From NCBI GenBank assembly GCA_036268775.1, contig DATATM010000017.1, forward strand, positions 1 through 64,000: a stretch of 64,000 nucleotides of DNA, in the 5' to 3' direction. Below are positions 8,957-18,301 of the stretch, piece after piece. Both the position numbers and the translations under genes were made by a program. Within the stretch, counting starts at the first letter, position 1. The number at the start of each line of letters is the position of its first letter. A model generated the notes under the pieces. It did no database searches. It saw nothing but the letters and a program-made list of their open reading frames with translations, and was not told the origin of the DNA. The DNA is from DASZIT01 sp036268775 (GTDB lineage Bacteria > Actinomycetota > Acidimicrobiia > Acidimicrobiales > RAAP-2).

Positions 8957-11254
8957 GCCGATGACCAGCAGCGAGACGATGGTGACGGTGGCGCCGAGGT
9001 CGAAGTGCGGGGGTCGGAAGCGAAGGACCACGGTGGAGGTGCCCGCCGGCACCTGCAGCACCTGCTGCACGTAGTTCCCCTGCAGCAGGGTTTCGGCTTG
9101 GCCGTTGACCTCCGCCGACCATCCCGGGTCCCAGTTCTCGGGAATCACCAGCAGTCCCGGCCCGCTGCTGTGCACCGTCATCGACAGCGAGTTGATCCCG
9201 GGCTGGACCGAGGACACCGTGGCGGTGACCGGCTTCCCCACCGCCATCTCGACGATGGCCGTCTTCTGGGCGGTCGACAGCCGCTTCAGCTGGTCGCTCT
9301 CCAGGACCACTTCCTGCTGCCAGGGGAAGCTGGGGGCCACGAAGGTCTGGAACGCCGAGTTGGCGCTGTTCACGAAGGCCACCTTGGTGACCACCCGGGG
9401 GCCGACATCGGCGCCGTTGAGGTCGATGAGGTTTCCGTCGTTGCCGGCGTAGACGGTCGACTGGGGGAGGTCCTCCCGGCCCGCACCCCCCCAGTCGGCC
9501 TGGGAGGTGAACTTCGGGAGGGTGGCCATGGCGGAGACGCCGAACCGGGTGAGCTCGCTGTAGCGGATGCTGGCCTCGTTGGGCAACAGCCAGAACGCCT
9601 GCGACTGGTCGGAGGTAAGGGTCTGGAGAGGCTGGCCCTCGATGTACTTGGCCACCGTGACCGTCCGGGCCGGGATCACGCTGTCGTAGCCGGAGACCAG
9701 GTCGAGGTTGTACAACAGGTCGTAGTTGCCGGGGTTGAGCAGCAGCCCGGATTGCAGCTGGGCGGAGGTGGAGGACACCGGCACCACCCGGGCCGGCCAG
9801 GGGGCCTGCTTCTGGTACGACTCGATGGCCTTGATGAGCCCGGTGGCGGGGAAGTCGGTCGAGGCGTTGATGGTGGCGAACGGCGGGTTGAGGCTGCGGC
9901 CGATGGGGATCAGCTGGGCGGCGGTCAGGGCGGCCAGCCCGAGCCCGATGATCGTCGCCTTGCCGTAGTCGATCCTCCCCTGCCGGCGGGCGACCGCCTT
10001 GATCGCCTCATCCAGCCCGATGCCGGCCAGGATGGCCAGCCCGAAGGTCGACCACTGGAACAGCCGGCCGTAGGGCCAGAAGACCCGGAAGATGGGGATG
10101 AAGTGGTAGGCCAGCCAGGTCCAGGAGCTGCCCACCGCGATGAGGGCGAACCCGAAGAGGATCCATTTGCCCAACCCCGACCCGGGCCGCCGGGTGAAGA
10201 TACCCACGACGGCGAAGATGGCGGTCAGGGTGCCGGCGAAGATCATGCTGGTGTTGATGTTGGAGACCGACAGCGGCTGGGAGATCGGGTAGAAGATGTG
10301 GGCCAGGGTGGAGGGCGTCGAGAGGGCGTTCGACCCCTCCCCGGGAATGAACTTGGAGAGGTCGGAGTAGGAGAACGAGTGGCGCTGGGAGTTGCCGAGG
10401 CTGGCCGCCAGCGGCAGGAGCTCGACGGCGGCCACCCCGACGGCGCTCACCACCATGACCACCGGGATGGCGATGGTCCGGCGGAGCCGGTCCCGATCCT
10501 TGGCGTGCCAGGCCTCCCAGGCCGGTGGCGCCGCCAGGGCCACCGCGTAACCACCGACCACCACACAGGTGATCGCCATCCACAGCACGTGGCCGGCGAG
10601 CATGGTGATGCCGAGGCAGAGCCCGGCCATCAGCGCGGCGGTCCAGGTCGATTTTCGCCAGGCCCGATGGACCAGCAGGAGCCCGAGGGGCAGCAGGAAT
10701 TGGATGGGCGACACGACCTCGAAATTGAGCCAGGCCATGTTGAAGGTACAGAACATCCAGGCGACGGCGGCCAGCATGGCGCCGGCCATTCCTATCTTGA
10801 GCTCCCGCAGGAACAGATAGGTGAAGAACCCGGCCAACAGCACCTCGATGAAACAGAGGGCGTCGTGGGCGGCGGTGGGGGAGAGAAACAGCGCGCCGAG
10901 GAGGTGGAGGGGGAACAGCTGGGCGCTCGACCCGTTGGTGTAGAGGGGGTAGCCCCCCATGAAGGCGTTGGGGTTCCAGAACGGGAGGGTGCCCTGGTTG
11001 ACCGCGTCGGTGAGGTCGACCTGCCACGGATAGCTGAGGTCGGCCTGGTCGCTCTGGACGGGTCCCACCCCGAGGGTCGGGAGCGCCGGCGTCCAGGGAT
11101 GGACGATCGTCTCGTCGTTGCGGACGGCGGTGAAGCTCTGGCCCTGGAAGAGGACCGGGAAGAAGAACGCCCCGGTGGCTATCAGCAGTAAGACAAAGGC
11201 GACGAGATGTTGTCGACCCGTACCGGTGCCGGTGGTCGCATCCCTAGTGGCCAT
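8891..11254 (-). CDS. YfhO-like polytopic membrane protein
   Basis: 787 residues from ATG 11254; a GTG at 11275 would add seven. A hydrophobic N-terminal helix (LVAFVLLLIATGAFFFPVL) is followed by about ten more membrane segments up to roughly residue 460. An extracellular-type domain and a last helix near the C-terminus follow. The NWDPGWSAEVNG segment before the last helix is typical of YfhO/DUF6541-like membrane proteins, linked in other bacteria to glycosylation of lipoteichoic acid or polyprenyl sugars. Its start overlaps the upstream methyltransferase gene by 11 bases. Inferred role: transfer or flipping of sugars at the envelope. Confidence 0.78.
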   Translation of the reverse strand: MATRDATTGTGTGRQHLVAFVLLLIATGAFFFPVLFQGQSFTAVRNDETIVHPWTPALPTLGVGPVQSDQADLSYPWQVDLTDAVNQGTLPFWNPNAFMGGYPLYTNGSSAQLFPLHLLGALFLSPTAAHDALCFIEVLLAGFFTYLFLRELKIGMAGAMLAAVAWMFCTFNMAWLNFEVVSPIQFLLPLGLLLVHRAWRKSTWTAALMAGLCLGITMLAGHVLWMAITCVVVGGYAVALAAPPAWEAWHAKDRDRLRRTIAIPVVMVVSAVGVAAVELLPLAASLGNSQRHSFSYSDLSKFIPGEGSNALSTPSTLAHIFYPISQPLSVSNINTSMIFAGTLTAIFAVVGIFTRRPGSGLGKWILFGFALIAVGSSWTWLAYHFIPIFRVFWPYGRLFQWSTFGLAILAGIGLDEAIKAVARRQGRIDYGKATIIGLGLAALTAAQLIPIGRSLNPPFATINASTDFPATGLIKAIESYQKQAPWPARVVPVSSTSAQLQSGLLLNPGNYDLLYNLDLVSGYDSVIPARTVTVAKYIEGQPLQTLTSDQSQAFWLLPNEASIRYSELTRFGVSAMATLPKFTSQADWGGAGREDLPQSTVYAGNDGNLIDLNGADVGPRVVTKVAFVNSANSAFQTFVAPSFPWQQEVVLESDQLKRLSTAQKTAIVEMAVGKPVTATVSSVQPGINSLSMTVHSSGPGLLVIPENWDPGWSAEVNGQAETLLQGNYVQQVLQVPAGTSTVVLRFRPPHFDLGATVTIVSLLVIGSIGIGGYVRRRSVTGTPTIGE

Positions 11255-11936
11255 TGAGCCGTGAAGGGCTGTCACGCTTCCGAAGCCGGCTGTACATCGA
11301 CGTGGCGGCGCGGAAGCCGTCGTAACCGGCCACCAGCATCAGCGGCGGGAAGGCCAGCAGCGCCCGTTCCTTCCAGGAGGTGGCGCCGTTCTCGAGCCAG
11401 GCGTCCGATGTCGCCACCGCCCGGGACCATCGCTCGGCGCCGAACGGCTCTTTGGCCCCGATCCCCATCACGGTGTGGGGGAGGTCGGACTGCCCGGCCA
11501 TCCCGCTGTGGACCAGGTCGAAGTCCTGGAGGAGCACGTCCATGGCCGAGGCGGTGAACCGCCAGTAGTCGTCGGGGAAGGCATGGATCGGGAAGAAGAA
11601 CACCGAGGTCATCAACACCAGCCCGCCGGGCTTGAGGCAGCGGTGGATCTCCCGCATCGCCTTCCAGGGTTCGCGGACGTGTTCGATGGTGTCGAGCATC
11701 AGGGCGGTGCCGACCGAGGCATCGGCCAACCCCAGGGAGTGGAGGTCCTGCACCTGATCGACGCCCAGCCCGGTGCGGAAGTCGGTGCCGATGTAGCTCT
11801 TGCCGGGAAACCGGTCCCGCAACAGGGCGAGGTGGGACTGCTCGGGCACCCGCAGCGACCCGAACTCCACCACCGGCTCCGGAAGGTCGAGCGCGGCTTC
11901 GAGGCTCTCGACGAGTGGGTACAGCGTGGTTCTCAC
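11244..11936 (-). CDS. Class I SAM-dependent methyltransferase
   Basis: 230 residues. The SAM-binding region is shortened (VVEFGSLRVPEQSHLALL), then YIGTDFRTGLGVDQVQDLHSL and the post-motif LMLDTIEHVREPWKAMREIHRCLKPGG, typical of the UbiE/Methyltransf_11 group. The C-terminal helix resembles those of envelope-associated methyltransferases. The gene ends inside the start of the YfhO-like gene, so both are likely cotranscribed. The acceptor is unknown; the neighbours suggest a surface sugar or lipid. Confidence 0.78.
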   Translation of the reverse strand: MRTTLYPLVESLEAALDLPEPVVEFGSLRVPEQSHLALLRDRFPGKSYIGTDFRTGLGVDQVQDLHSLGLADASVGTALMLDTIEHVREPWKAMREIHRCLKPGGLVLMTSVFFFPIHAFPDDYWRFTASAMDVLLQDFDLVHSGMAGQSDLPHTVMGIGAKEPFGAERWSRAVATSDAWLENGATSWKERALLAFPPLMLVAGYDGFRAATSMYSRLRKRDSPSRLNGH

Positions 11937-12191
11937 GACCGGCTCCCCCGGTGATGGCCAGCGCGCGGCACGGGTGCCTGCATCAAGGAAACACCGGAAT
12001 CTCTCATGGCGCCGATCTGGTTACACTTTCTCTGCCGATGGATAGTTCCAGGAAAGTTAAGCACATGGTCCCGTTCGTGGGGGTACGGGTCATCGGGGGT
12101 GCGGGGGTGGCTAGAACCAGCTCAGGGCGGCCATGGTGATCGTCGCTCGGCCCGCCGGTGAAGCCATGCCCGGCCGGGCCGACCCCCGGTC

Positions 12192-13529
12192 GTGACGAGG
12201 TTGCGCCGAGCCCATCTCCCGCCGTTTGCCGCCCGGGTGGCCGGCAGTGCGGCAGCCATCGCGGTGGTGGTGGCCGGCTTGCAGATGTGGGTGGTGGCCG
12301 CCCCGCCGGTCGGCGCGGCGACGCCGGTCAAGGTCTTCGCCCAGGCTTACAGCCAGCCGACCTTCTACGGTCCCGGACGGGTCCCCATCACCACCGGGAA
12401 CCAGCCCAAGGGGCGGTACCAACTCCAGCGGATCCAACTCCGGACCGAGGGCCGGACCGACATCTTCCTTTTGACCATCACCGGGGCGACCTCATCCGGA
12501 CTGGCGCCGTTCCAGCCCGACCTCCCCATCGTCGCCCCCGAGCTCGAGCTGGTGAAGAACCCGGCATTGGCCGCCACCGACGCCTGCGGGAACAATTGCA
12601 CCTTCAACCTGAGCCAGGCGCCCTCCGGCTGGGTCCTCAACGAATTCGTCAACGGGACGCTGGTCGGCCCGGCCGGCCCGGCGACGGTGGACGTCAACGG
12701 GGATGCGGTGTCGGTGGCCATCGACGCCTCCGCGCTGACACCGATAGCCCAACGGGTGATGGGTGACCCCACCACTGACGTGCAGGCGGGATTCGTGACC
12801 CACAACGCCGACGGAAGTGGGGAGGAGGACCTGTCGAACCCCTACGGGGTCGGCTCCTTGAAGGGCCTGGGTAGCGGGGGGCAGATCATCGGACCCTGGC
12901 AGGGTCGCCTCCTCGGGTCGCAGGCGTTGTCCTCCACCCCCTGCGGCGGCAACATCCCGCTCTGGTTCACCTACACCCCGTCGGTGCACCTGGAGAACGT
13001 GGTGTTCTCCCAACCGGTGGGGGAAGGGGTGACGGTGGAGGGCGGCGGCCCCGACTCCAGCGACCAGAATGCCAATTTCAGCACCCTGGTCGTCCAGACC
13101 TCGCGCACGCCGAAAGGCGGCATCGGGGTGTCGTCGATCGCGGTGGAGACCAACAACCAGCCTCTGGTTCCGCTCCCGGTGATTCCGGCCAACGCCACGG
13201 TGTCCGACAACGTGGTGTCGCTCACCCTCGCCGACGGCAACGGCAACCCTCTTATCCAACCCGGCGGCTATGTCACCGCCGCCGTTTCCATCCATCAGGC
13301 GACCGGACTCTGCGTCTACCACTTCGCCATCGTGTCCCAGGCGCTGTTCCCGGTGCCCAAGGTGCTGCCGGTCCCCAACGCGGTGTCCTCGTCGTTCTGG
13401 CTGGGTGGGTCGGCCGGCCTCGGGGTCCTGGCCGCCATTCTGGGCCTGGGGGTGATGATCGCGGTTTCGATCTCGCGGTTCCAAGCCCGAGCCGGGGTCC
13501 GGGACCGCGCCGCCCAAACGGAGTCATGA
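12192..13529 (+). CDS. Secreted, C-terminally membrane-anchored protein of unknown function
   Basis: 445 residues from a GTG. The N-terminus is a signal peptide (basic start, hydrophobic AAIAVVVAGLQMWVVAA, then AAPPVGAATP). A long Gly/Pro/Asn-rich extracellular region follows, with two or more cysteines (DACGNNCTFN). The protein ends with one transmembrane helix (LGVLAAILGLGVMIAVSI) and a basic cytoplasmic tail. No domain is recognised. It overlaps the next gene by ATGA. About 255 bases separate it from the divergent methyltransferase gene. No good Shine-Dalgarno is visible, so the start is uncertain. Confidence 0.65.
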   Translation: MTRLRRAHLPPFAARVAGSAAAIAVVVAGLQMWVVAAPPVGAATPVKVFAQAYSQPTFYGPGRVPITTGNQPKGRYQLQRIQLRTEGRTDIFLLTITGATSSGLAPFQPDLPIVAPELELVKNPALAATDACGNNCTFNLSQAPSGWVLNEFVNGTLVGPAGPATVDVNGDAVSVAIDASALTPIAQRVMGDPTTDVQAGFVTHNADGSGEEDLSNPYGVGSLKGLGSGGQIIGPWQGRLLGSQALSSTPCGGNIPLWFTYTPSVHLENVVFSQPVGEGVTVEGGGPDSSDQNANFSTLVVQTSRTPKGGIGVSSIAVETNNQPLVPLPVIPANATVSDNVVSLTLADGNGNPLIQPGGYVTAAVSIHQATGLCVYHFAIVSQALFPVPKVLPVPNAVSSSFWLGGSAGLGVLAAILGLGVMIAVSISRFQARAGVRDRAAQTES

Positions 13530-14785
13530 CCAGCATCCAGGGACCGATCGGGTTGAGCCGTGACGAACTGGCCCTCCTGGCTCCGGAGTACCTGCTGGCC
13601 GGCCACCTCATCGATCGGGCGGGGATGCCCCATGTGATCGGAGCGTTCGGACGGGAGGCGATGGGCGACATCGCCATCGCCGAATGGATGGGGGCGAGCC
13701 CCGTCTACACCCGCCGGATGCAACGGGCGCTGGGGTTCGAAGGCGACTCGGTCGAGACCATTTTCAAGGGGATGCAGATCGACATCGGCGCACCACCCCA
13801 GTTCATGGATTTCCGCTTCGCGGTCAGAGACGACCACTACGGCGAGTTCTGGTTGGACCACTGCGGCGCGCTGATGGACGTGGAGCCGATGGGTGCGGAG
13901 TTCGTGGTGACCATGTGTCACGACATCGAGGACCCGACCTTCGACGCCACCGCCATCGCCACCAATCCCCGGGCCCAGGTCCGCCCCATCCACCGCCCCC
14001 CTCGGGTGCCGGCGGACCGTTCGCCTCACTGCCGTTGGATGGTGACCATCGCCGAGGACCACCCGGTTCTCCCGACACCGGTGGAGGCCGAGGCCATGGC
14101 CGCCACCCGGGCGGCAACCATCGAGCTGGCACCCGTCGACCCCGACGACCCGGGACGCCACCACTACTCCGGGCCCCTTCTGTCCGACCTCCAGTTCTCG
14201 GCATGGTCGGCGTCCGCCCTGCGACGGATCATCGACGAGGTCTGCCTGCAGGGCCATCTTCTGGCCCTCTCGTTCCTGGCGGCGATAGCCAGCCGGGCCG
14301 GGAGTGCCGAGGCCGCCAGCGAGCTCAGCCGCCGGCAGTTCACCGGCGTGGCCGGGGTGAGTGCCGAAAGACTGGGCAATGCGCTCGGCCTACCCCCCAC
14401 GCTGGCCGGCGCTGCCAGGATGCTCGCCCTCCACCCGGGGCTGCAGCCCTATGACTACGTCGGTTGCGACATCACGCTCGACGACCGGCTGATAGTCAGG
14501 CTGAATCGGGAGTCCGCCGCCACTGCGGACGGAGCCTGGCCGGCGATGCTGGACGGCGATCATCTCGCCCCCCTGGATGCCATGGTGCGGGCCATCGATC
14601 CCCGGCTTCGGTGTGAAGCCGTCTCCGACGGCGATGCCTTGGTGGTCGAGGTGGTTCGGGGAGACGACGAGACCCCCGAGTCCGACGACGTCGTGCTCAC
14701 CCGCTTCAGCACCGGCGTCGCCCACCGGTTCGAGCCGAGGGGAACCCCCGTGGAGATCCGACCCTCCGGCTCGGTCACCGGCTAG
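13526..14785 (+). CDS. Conserved actinobacterial protein of unknown function
   Basis: 419 residues. The first half carries a distinctive, apparently conserved block (GREAMGDIAIAEWMGASP, then FWLDHCGALMDVEPMG and MCHDIEDPTFDATAIATNPR) with His and Cys residues that could bind metal or be catalytic. It faintly recalls the L-2-amino-thiazoline-4-carboxylic acid hydrolase-like group, which I cannot confirm. The second half is helical and then acidic. No signal peptide or membrane segment. It is coupled by a four-base overlap to the secreted protein upstream. Confidence 0.6.
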   Translation: MTSIQGPIGLSRDELALLAPEYLLAGHLIDRAGMPHVIGAFGREAMGDIAIAEWMGASPVYTRRMQRALGFEGDSVETIFKGMQIDIGAPPQFMDFRFAVRDDHYGEFWLDHCGALMDVEPMGAEFVVTMCHDIEDPTFDATAIATNPRAQVRPIHRPPRVPADRSPHCRWMVTIAEDHPVLPTPVEAEAMAATRAATIELAPVDPDDPGRHHYSGPLLSDLQFSAWSASALRRIIDEVCLQGHLLALSFLAAIASRAGSAEAASELSRRQFTGVAGVSAERLGNALGLPPTLAGAARMLALHPGLQPYDYVGCDITLDDRLIVRLNRESAATADGAWPAMLDGDHLAPLDAMVRAIDPRLRCEAVSDGDALVVEVVRGDDETPESDDVVLTRFSTGVAHRFEPRGTPVEIRPSGSVTG

Positions 14786-14858
14786 CTAACGATCGCCGCG
14801 GGTCGTCGCCCCCCCGGACTCGGGGCACCCTCTTCCATCCCGCGCGAAGCTGAGGGCC

Positions 14859-15725
14859 ATGGAGATTGGCGTCGCGTATCCCCAGACCGAGCTCGGCGGC
14901 GATCCCAGTGCCGTGCGGCGATTCGGGATTGCGGTCGAGGACCTGGGCTTTGATTACCTCCTGGCCTACGAGCACGTTCTCGGGGCCGTTCATGCCGGCC
15001 GGACACCCGAACTGGTGGGCCCCTATACCGAGCACGACCCGTTCCACGACCCGTTCGTGATGTTCGGCTACCTGGCCGGCATCACCGAGCGAATCAGATT
15101 CGCCACCGGGATCTTGGTCCTTCCCCAGCGCCAGACGGCGTTGGTGGCCCGGCAGGCAGCCGACGTCGATCTGCTGTCCGGGGAGCGTTTGCGGCTGGGG
15201 GTGGCGGTCGGCTGGAACCCCGTCGAGTACGAAGCGCTCGGGCAGGATTTCCATACCCGAGGCGCTCGGCAGGAGGAGCAGATCGGGTTGCTCCGCCGGC
15301 TGTTTACCGAACCTGTCATCGACTTCTCGGGCCGCTTCGATCGCATCGACCGGGCCTCACTGGTGCCCAAGCCGACCAGGTCCATCCCGATCTGGCTGGG
15401 TGGGTCGGGCGAGAAATCGTTCGACCGGGCGGCGCGGCTGGCCGACGGCTTCATCTTCTTCGGTGGCGGCGTCGACCACACCATTGAAGCTTGGAAACGG
15501 GTACGCGAGCGGGTTGCCGGGCAGGGGCGATCGGTCGAGGACTTCGGCGGGGACTATGTCGCCCTCAGTGGAGCGGATGTAGGCGTCCTGTCGAGCGAGA
15601 TCGATGCTTGGCGAGTCGCCGGGGGAACTCACCTATCGGTGGTCACGCTGGGACTCGGCCTGGACTCCATTGATGCCCACATCAGCTACCTAGCCTCGCT
15701 GGCCGACCGGCTCGGCTTGTCGTAG
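14859..15725 (+). CDS. F420-dependent LLM-class oxidoreductase
   Basis: 288 residues. A luciferase-like TIM-barrel enzyme: MEIGVAYPQTELG start, DLGFDYLLAYEHVLG, then RIRFATGILVLPQRQTALVARQAADVDLLSGERLRLGVAVGWN, the F420-binding pattern of actinobacterial LLM proteins. The C-terminal half has IPIWLGGSGEKSFDRAARLADGF. It stands alone in its orientation. It would reduce or oxidise an unknown substrate with coenzyme F420. FMN use is less likely from the motif pattern but not excluded. Confidence 0.85.
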   Translation: MEIGVAYPQTELGGDPSAVRRFGIAVEDLGFDYLLAYEHVLGAVHAGRTPELVGPYTEHDPFHDPFVMFGYLAGITERIRFATGILVLPQRQTALVARQAADVDLLSGERLRLGVAVGWNPVEYEALGQDFHTRGARQEEQIGLLRRLFTEPVIDFSGRFDRIDRASLVPKPTRSIPIWLGGSGEKSFDRAARLADGFIFFGGGVDHTIEAWKRVRERVAGQGRSVEDFGGDYVALSGADVGVLSSEIDAWRVAGGTHLSVVTLGLGLDSIDAHISYLASLADRLGLS

Positions 15726-15777
15726 GCGTCGCCCCACCGCGGAGGGTGGTCGATGATCGGCCGGGTTTGGGCAGTCC

Positions 15778-16191
15778 TCAACCTTTGACGAATCGCAGCC
15801 GCTCGGCCTGTTGCTCCCATCCGGTGGCCGCCCAGAATCCGACAGCCGGTGGGCTCGTCTCGGTCACGATGGCCTGCAGACGGACCGCACCGACCCCGGT
15901 GAGGCGGGCCTCGGCGTGCGCCAGCAGTTGATTGGCCAGACCCTGCCGCCGGTGACGGGGAGAGACCACCAGCCGATAGATCGACCCCCGCCACCCGTCC
16001 CAGGCGGCAATCACCGACCCCACCATCTCGGTGCCGTCCACCGCCACCAGTAGGGCATCAGGGTCACGCGCCAGCAGCGCACTAAGACTCTCCGAGTTAT
16101 CGGTGTGGGTTGGCTCGGCGTCGGACTCCGTCCAGAGGGACGGCACGGAATCGACATCGGAAGGCCGACCAGTCCGAATCGTCGAGGTCAT
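15778..16191 (-). CDS. GNAT-family N-acetyltransferase
   Basis: 137 residues from ATG 16191 (a TTG two codons earlier is also open). The acetyl-CoA-binding signature is RLVVSPRHRRQGLANQLLAHAEARL, followed by the late strand AIVTETSPPAVGFWAATGW. This is single-domain GNAT length. It is convergent with the F420 oxidoreductase gene. The acceptor amine is unknown. Confidence 0.82.
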   Translation of the reverse strand: MTSTIRTGRPSDVDSVPSLWTESDAEPTHTDNSESLSALLARDPDALLVAVDGTEMVGSVIAAWDGWRGSIYRLVVSPRHRRQGLANQLLAHAEARLTGVGAVRLQAIVTETSPPAVGFWAATGWEQQAERLRFVKG

Positions 16192-16274
16192 TGGCAAAGA
16201 CTACGGGACCTCAGGCGTCAACCGGTTGTCGATGAAAGTAGGGTTTTTGGACAACGGCGAACAGGGGAGCGATC

Positions 16275-16628
16275 GTGGACGGCAAGCCAATCTCGTACCT
16301 TGCCTTGGCAACGGGTACTCCAGTTCTCAGTGCGTCCGGCTCCGAATTCGGGACCGTCGCCCATGTTCTGCAAATCCCCGAGTTGGATGAGTTCGACGGC
16401 ATCGTGGTCTCGACCAAGGACGGCCACCGATTTGTCGACCGGAACCAGATCACGGAAATCACCACGACAAGCGTGCAATGCAATGTGTCCGATGAAGAGG
16501 CGGCGTCATTGCCCGCACCTGACGGGCCCCCGGTGCTTCATCTCGATGCCACTTACGATGAGGGGCCATCCCTGAATGCCCGGTTCGCCCGACTCTTCCG
16601 CCGTCCCCATTGGAAAGAGCTCGAATAG
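16275..16628 (+). CDS. Small PRC-barrel-like protein
   Basis: 117 residues from a GTG with AGGGGAG six bases upstream. Residues about 8-65 (GTPVLSASGSEFGTVAHVLQIPELDEFDGIVV...) have the small beta-barrel pattern of PRC-barrel or DUF2171-like proteins. The C-terminus is basic-aromatic (RFARLFRRPHWKELE). It could be a stress or membrane-associated adaptor. Function unknown. It is divergent from the acetyltransferase gene. Confidence 0.6.
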   Translation: MDGKPISYLALATGTPVLSASGSEFGTVAHVLQIPELDEFDGIVVSTKDGHRFVDRNQITEITTTSVQCNVSDEEAASLPAPDGPPVLHLDATYDEGPSLNARFARLFRRPHWKELE

Positions 16629-16652
16629 GAGCAGCGGCGACCTATCGGGCGT

Positions 16653-17018
16653 TCAAGGTTCGAGCAGATTTATCAGCCATCCGGGTCTAGCCACGGCTGC
16701 TCCCAGGGCCTCGGCCTGTCGGCACAACGCCCGATCCGCTGAAACCAGCGTCACCGGGTCAGTCGCATCGGCGGTGACCGTGAGGAGCGTGTCGTCACCG
16801 CTACCGGACGCATGAAGAACGGTGACGCCCTCGGATACGCCCGGCTCGACGCCAGCCCGAGCCTTCCCTTCCAGGACCACGACAACTGGTTGAGCCAGTC
16901 GTCCCGCCCCTGCCGAAGCCCGAACTCGCTCCACGAACACTCGGGCGGCTCCGGGTCGGTCCCGCCACCAGCCGTCCGGGCGTGACCCGATCACATTGGC
17001 CGCATCGATGAGAAGCAC
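16653..17018 (-). CDS. NYN/PIN-like domain protein
   Basis: 121 residues from GTG 17018 (MLLIDAANVIGSRPDGWW). The start is uncertain, and a GTG at 17051 would add 11 residues. The early D-x-x-N-V motif, the middle SGSGDDTLL and the late TLVSADRALCRQAEALGA fit the NYN/PIN nuclease fold, where acidic residues hold a metal. It lies just downstream of the acyl-CoA dehydrogenase gene in the same direction. It may be an RNase-like protein; not demonstrated. Confidence 0.62.
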   Translation of the reverse strand: MLLIDAANVIGSRPDGWWRDRPGAARVFVERVRASAGAGRLAQPVVVVLEGKARAGVEPGVSEGVTVLHASGSGDDTLLTVTADATDPVTLVSADRALCRQAEALGAAVARPGWLINLLEP

Positions 17019-17081
17019 CGCTCCAGTCTGGCCGACCCGGCGGCAGTGCACCTTCCGTCAGAACCAGCACGAAGAAAAGCC

Positions 17082-18236
17082 TCAGCCCAGCAGCGACCGG
17101 GCGATCACCACGCGCTGGATCTGGTTGGTCCCCTCGTAGATCTGGGTGATCTTGGCGTCGCGCATGAACCGCTCGACCGGGAAGTCCTTGGTGAATCCGT
17201 AGCCACCCAGCAGCTGCACCGCGTCGATGGTCACCGCCATGGCGGTGTCGGAAGCGAAGCACTTGGCCATCGCCCCCACCTTGGTCAGCTCGCCTTCCGG
17301 GTCGCCGTTGTCGACCAGGGCACAAGCCCGGTAGATGAGGGTCCGGGCCGCCTCGGTGCGCATGGCCATGTCGGCCAGCATGAAGCGCAGACCCTGGAGG
17401 TCGGCGATGGGTTTCCCGAATGCCTTGCGGTCCTTCATGTAGCCGGCGGCGAAGTCGATTGCCCCCTGGGCGATGCCCACCGCCTGCGACCCGATGGTCG
17501 GGCGGCTGCGGTCCAGGGTGTGCATGGCGATGGTGAAGCCTTTCCCGAGCTCGCCCACCAGGTTGGTGGCCGGCACCCGGACCTCGTCGAACACCACCTC
17601 GCCGGTCGGACTCCCCCGGATACCGAGCTTGTCCTCCAACTTGGCCACCTTGACCCCCCAGTCGGCCTCGACCACGAAGCAGCTGATTCCCCGGCCCCGA
17701 GGGGCGTCCGGGTCGGTCACCGCGAACACGGTGTAGACATCGGAGACCCCGGCATTGGTGATCCAGTACTTGGTCCCGGTGATGATGTAGTCATCGCCGT
17801 CCCGCACCGCCCGGGTGCGCATGGAGGCGACGTCACTGCCGGCGTCAGCTTCCGACAGGCAGTAGCTGGCCTGGGACTCCCCGGTGGCGATCCGGGGAAG
17901 GTACTTGCGCTTCAGATCCTCCGACGCCCAGTTCATCACCGGCAGCATGCCCAGCTTGGAGATCAGCATGGTCAACGAGGTGGAGGCGCACACCCGGGCC
18001 AGCTCCTCGGCCATGATCGCTTGGGTGACCAGGTCGGCACCGGCCCCCCCGTACTCGGCGGGGACCCCCAAGGACGGCAGCTCGAGCTCCACACAGGCGT
18101 CGAACGAGGCTTGCGGGAAGACCGCATCGCGATCGACCGCGGCGGCGAAGGGAGCGATCCGCTTCTCCGAGAACTGGCGCATCGTGTCCCGGAACTGCCG
18201 ATGGGTATCGGAGAGGGCGAAGACGGGAGAACTCAT
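17082..18236 (-). CDS. Acyl-CoA dehydrogenase
   Basis: 384 residues, typical of short/medium-chain FAD-dependent acyl-CoA dehydrogenases. FAD/substrate motifs YCLSEADAGSDVASM and YWITNAGVSDVYTVFA are present. The C-terminal domain has the catalytic Glu368 in QIYEGTNQIQR. It oxidises acyl-CoA to 2-enoyl-CoA and passes electrons to ETF. No KstR-like site is found near its start, unlike the cluster at 450-7010. Confidence 0.93.
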   Translation of the reverse strand: MSSPVFALSDTHRQFRDTMRQFSEKRIAPFAAAVDRDAVFPQASFDACVELELPSLGVPAEYGGAGADLVTQAIMAEELARVCASTSLTMLISKLGMLPVMNWASEDLKRKYLPRIATGESQASYCLSEADAGSDVASMRTRAVRDGDDYIITGTKYWITNAGVSDVYTVFAVTDPDAPRGRGISCFVVEADWGVKVAKLEDKLGIRGSPTGEVVFDEVRVPATNLVGELGKGFTIAMHTLDRSRPTIGSQAVGIAQGAIDFAAGYMKDRKAFGKPIADLQGLRFMLADMAMRTEAARTLIYRACALVDNGDPEGELTKVGAMAKCFASDTAMAVTIDAVQLLGGYGFTKDFPVERFMRDAKITQIYEGTNQIQRVVIARSLLG

Positions 18237-18301
18237 CGGTGCACGTTAGCGTGCCGGCCGACGGCCCGAAATCCGGGGTCGGCGGGCCGACCGCCGGTCG
18301 A

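Noticed and set aside
9005..11191. Very long plus-strand open frame opposite the YfhO-like gene
   Set aside because: It is the antisense of a gene with clear membrane helices and family motifs. Its product is Gly/Arg/Asp/His-rich without any domain, a normal artefact of high-GC third positions.
12038..12139. Short frame starting MDSSRKVKHMVPF upstream of the secreted-protein gene
   Set aside because: No ribosome site, no homologous copy, and no hairpin arrangement that would support a leader peptide.
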